Assembly (NCBI GenBank): GCA_025617745.1
Contig: CM046854.1
Coordinates: 60,345,606 to 60,409,605, forward strand
Reading direction: 5' to 3'
Length of the DNA stretch: 64,000 nucleotides
From: Heliocidaris erythrogramma
Taxonomy: Eukaryota > Echinodermata > Echinoidea > Camarodonta > Echinometridae
The number at the start of each line of letters is the position of its first letter. Position 1 is the first letter of the stretch. Below the pieces are notes generated by a model. It was not told the DNA's origin, did no database searches, and worked only from the letters and a program-made list of their open reading frames with translations. The position numbers and the translations under genes were made by a program. Below are positions 63,541 to 64,000 of the stretch, in pieces.

Positions 63541-64000
63541 TTTTCCTACAAGAGACAATATTTCTCACTCCGTAGAAAGAGAAATCACTTGTGAATTGGT
63601 TGATTTATTTAGACATGACAGAGATAAGTTGACGGTTGGTGTTTTTTACAGAAAGCCTAGCACAGATATTAAATCATTTATGAATTTTTATTCTGAAACA
63701 CTTAATAAACTGAGCACTGACAAAAGATAATTAATTATGACAGGTGATTTTAATATAACCTGTTGAAATTATGTGATGCAAATACAAATTATTTCTTAAA
63801 TATTAATTTTTCATTTCGTTTCACTCCTGTCACTAGTCATCCAACTCCTATCACTATGGATGCTGCATCTCTCCTTGATAATATTTTTATGCATTTATTC
63901 GAGACATACTGAAAGTGGAAGTTTTTCAGTTGATGTAACAGACCATTTACCTGTATTTCTTGTGTTAAAAAATGATTTATTATCAAAGAGACAGCAGGAT

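Larger units (their letters stand above)
61600..64000 (+). mobile_element. LINE with ORF1 end and ORF2 start, running off the window, interrupted by a MITE
   Basis: At 61624-62083 the fragments DILKVDLKVEDIERSHRVG, then PRGIIVKFKS and VEDLTTTNQKLLTTTKGHPN match the C-terminal part of the ORF1 protein of CR1/L2 LINEs, with stops. After about 330 bp ORF2 begins: SLIHFNTRSLHKKL and AISETWI, then after the MITE ELVDLFRHDRDKLTVGVFYR and MTGDFNI (about 63738-63758), and SLLDNIFMH. These are AP-endonuclease motifs in order. Several frameshifts exist. Confidence 0.85.

Overview
The window is AT-rich eukaryotic DNA from an animal, full of transposable elements. My best guess is a marine invertebrate deuterostome, perhaps a sea urchin or relative. 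The grounds are large introns, CR1/L2-like LINEs, Penelope elements, a Gypsy element, many MITEs, long poly-C/poly-G runs and an expanded immune-type gene. The species is inferred, not shown.

The main result is one split gene on the + strand covering most of the window, in 12 coding exons between 14509 and 61567. I assembled it by hand from splice sites and reading phase. Exon 1 encodes a signal peptide, exon 2 a V-type immunoglobulin (Ig) domain, exon 3 a second Ig domain with a constant-domain-like core, exon 4 a membrane helix and exon 5 a short juxtamembrane piece. Exons 6-12 encode a cytoplasmic tail of about 740 residues, built mostly from helical modules that look like death-fold domains. 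Five modules carry a Trp 27-33 residues before the exon end. All 11 introns are phase 1, so the internal exons are interchangeable cassettes. The predicted protein is 1037 residues: a single-pass Ig-superfamily receptor with about seven tandem death-like modules. I know of no described receptor with this layout.

Region by region. 1-1210: 3' end of a LINE. 2748-7915: a Gypsy LTR element with 5-bp target duplication and broken genes. 7.9-14.4 kb: MITEs, dispersed repeats and a Penelope fragment. 14.5-22.2 kb: exons 1 and 2 around a 7.3-kb intron holding a 7SL-like SINE, a Tx1/L1-like LINE scrap and a minisatellite. 22.2-44.7 kb: a 22.5-kb intron with a THAP relic, a LINE 5' half, a 5.0-kb long-inverted-repeat element and a 14.7-kb block bounded by 122-bp inverted repeats, much of it recent tandem duplication. 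44.7-51.9 kb: exons 3-7. 51.9-58.2 kb: an intron filled by a tandem array of about 26 units, each with a GGGTCAAAGGTCA-type motif. 58.2-61.6 kb: exons 8-12, closely spaced. 61.6-64.0 kb: a LINE carrying ORF1 and the start of ORF2, split by a 699-bp MITE.

No tRNA, rRNA or CRISPR array was recognised. All other genes found are mobile-element proteins or relics.
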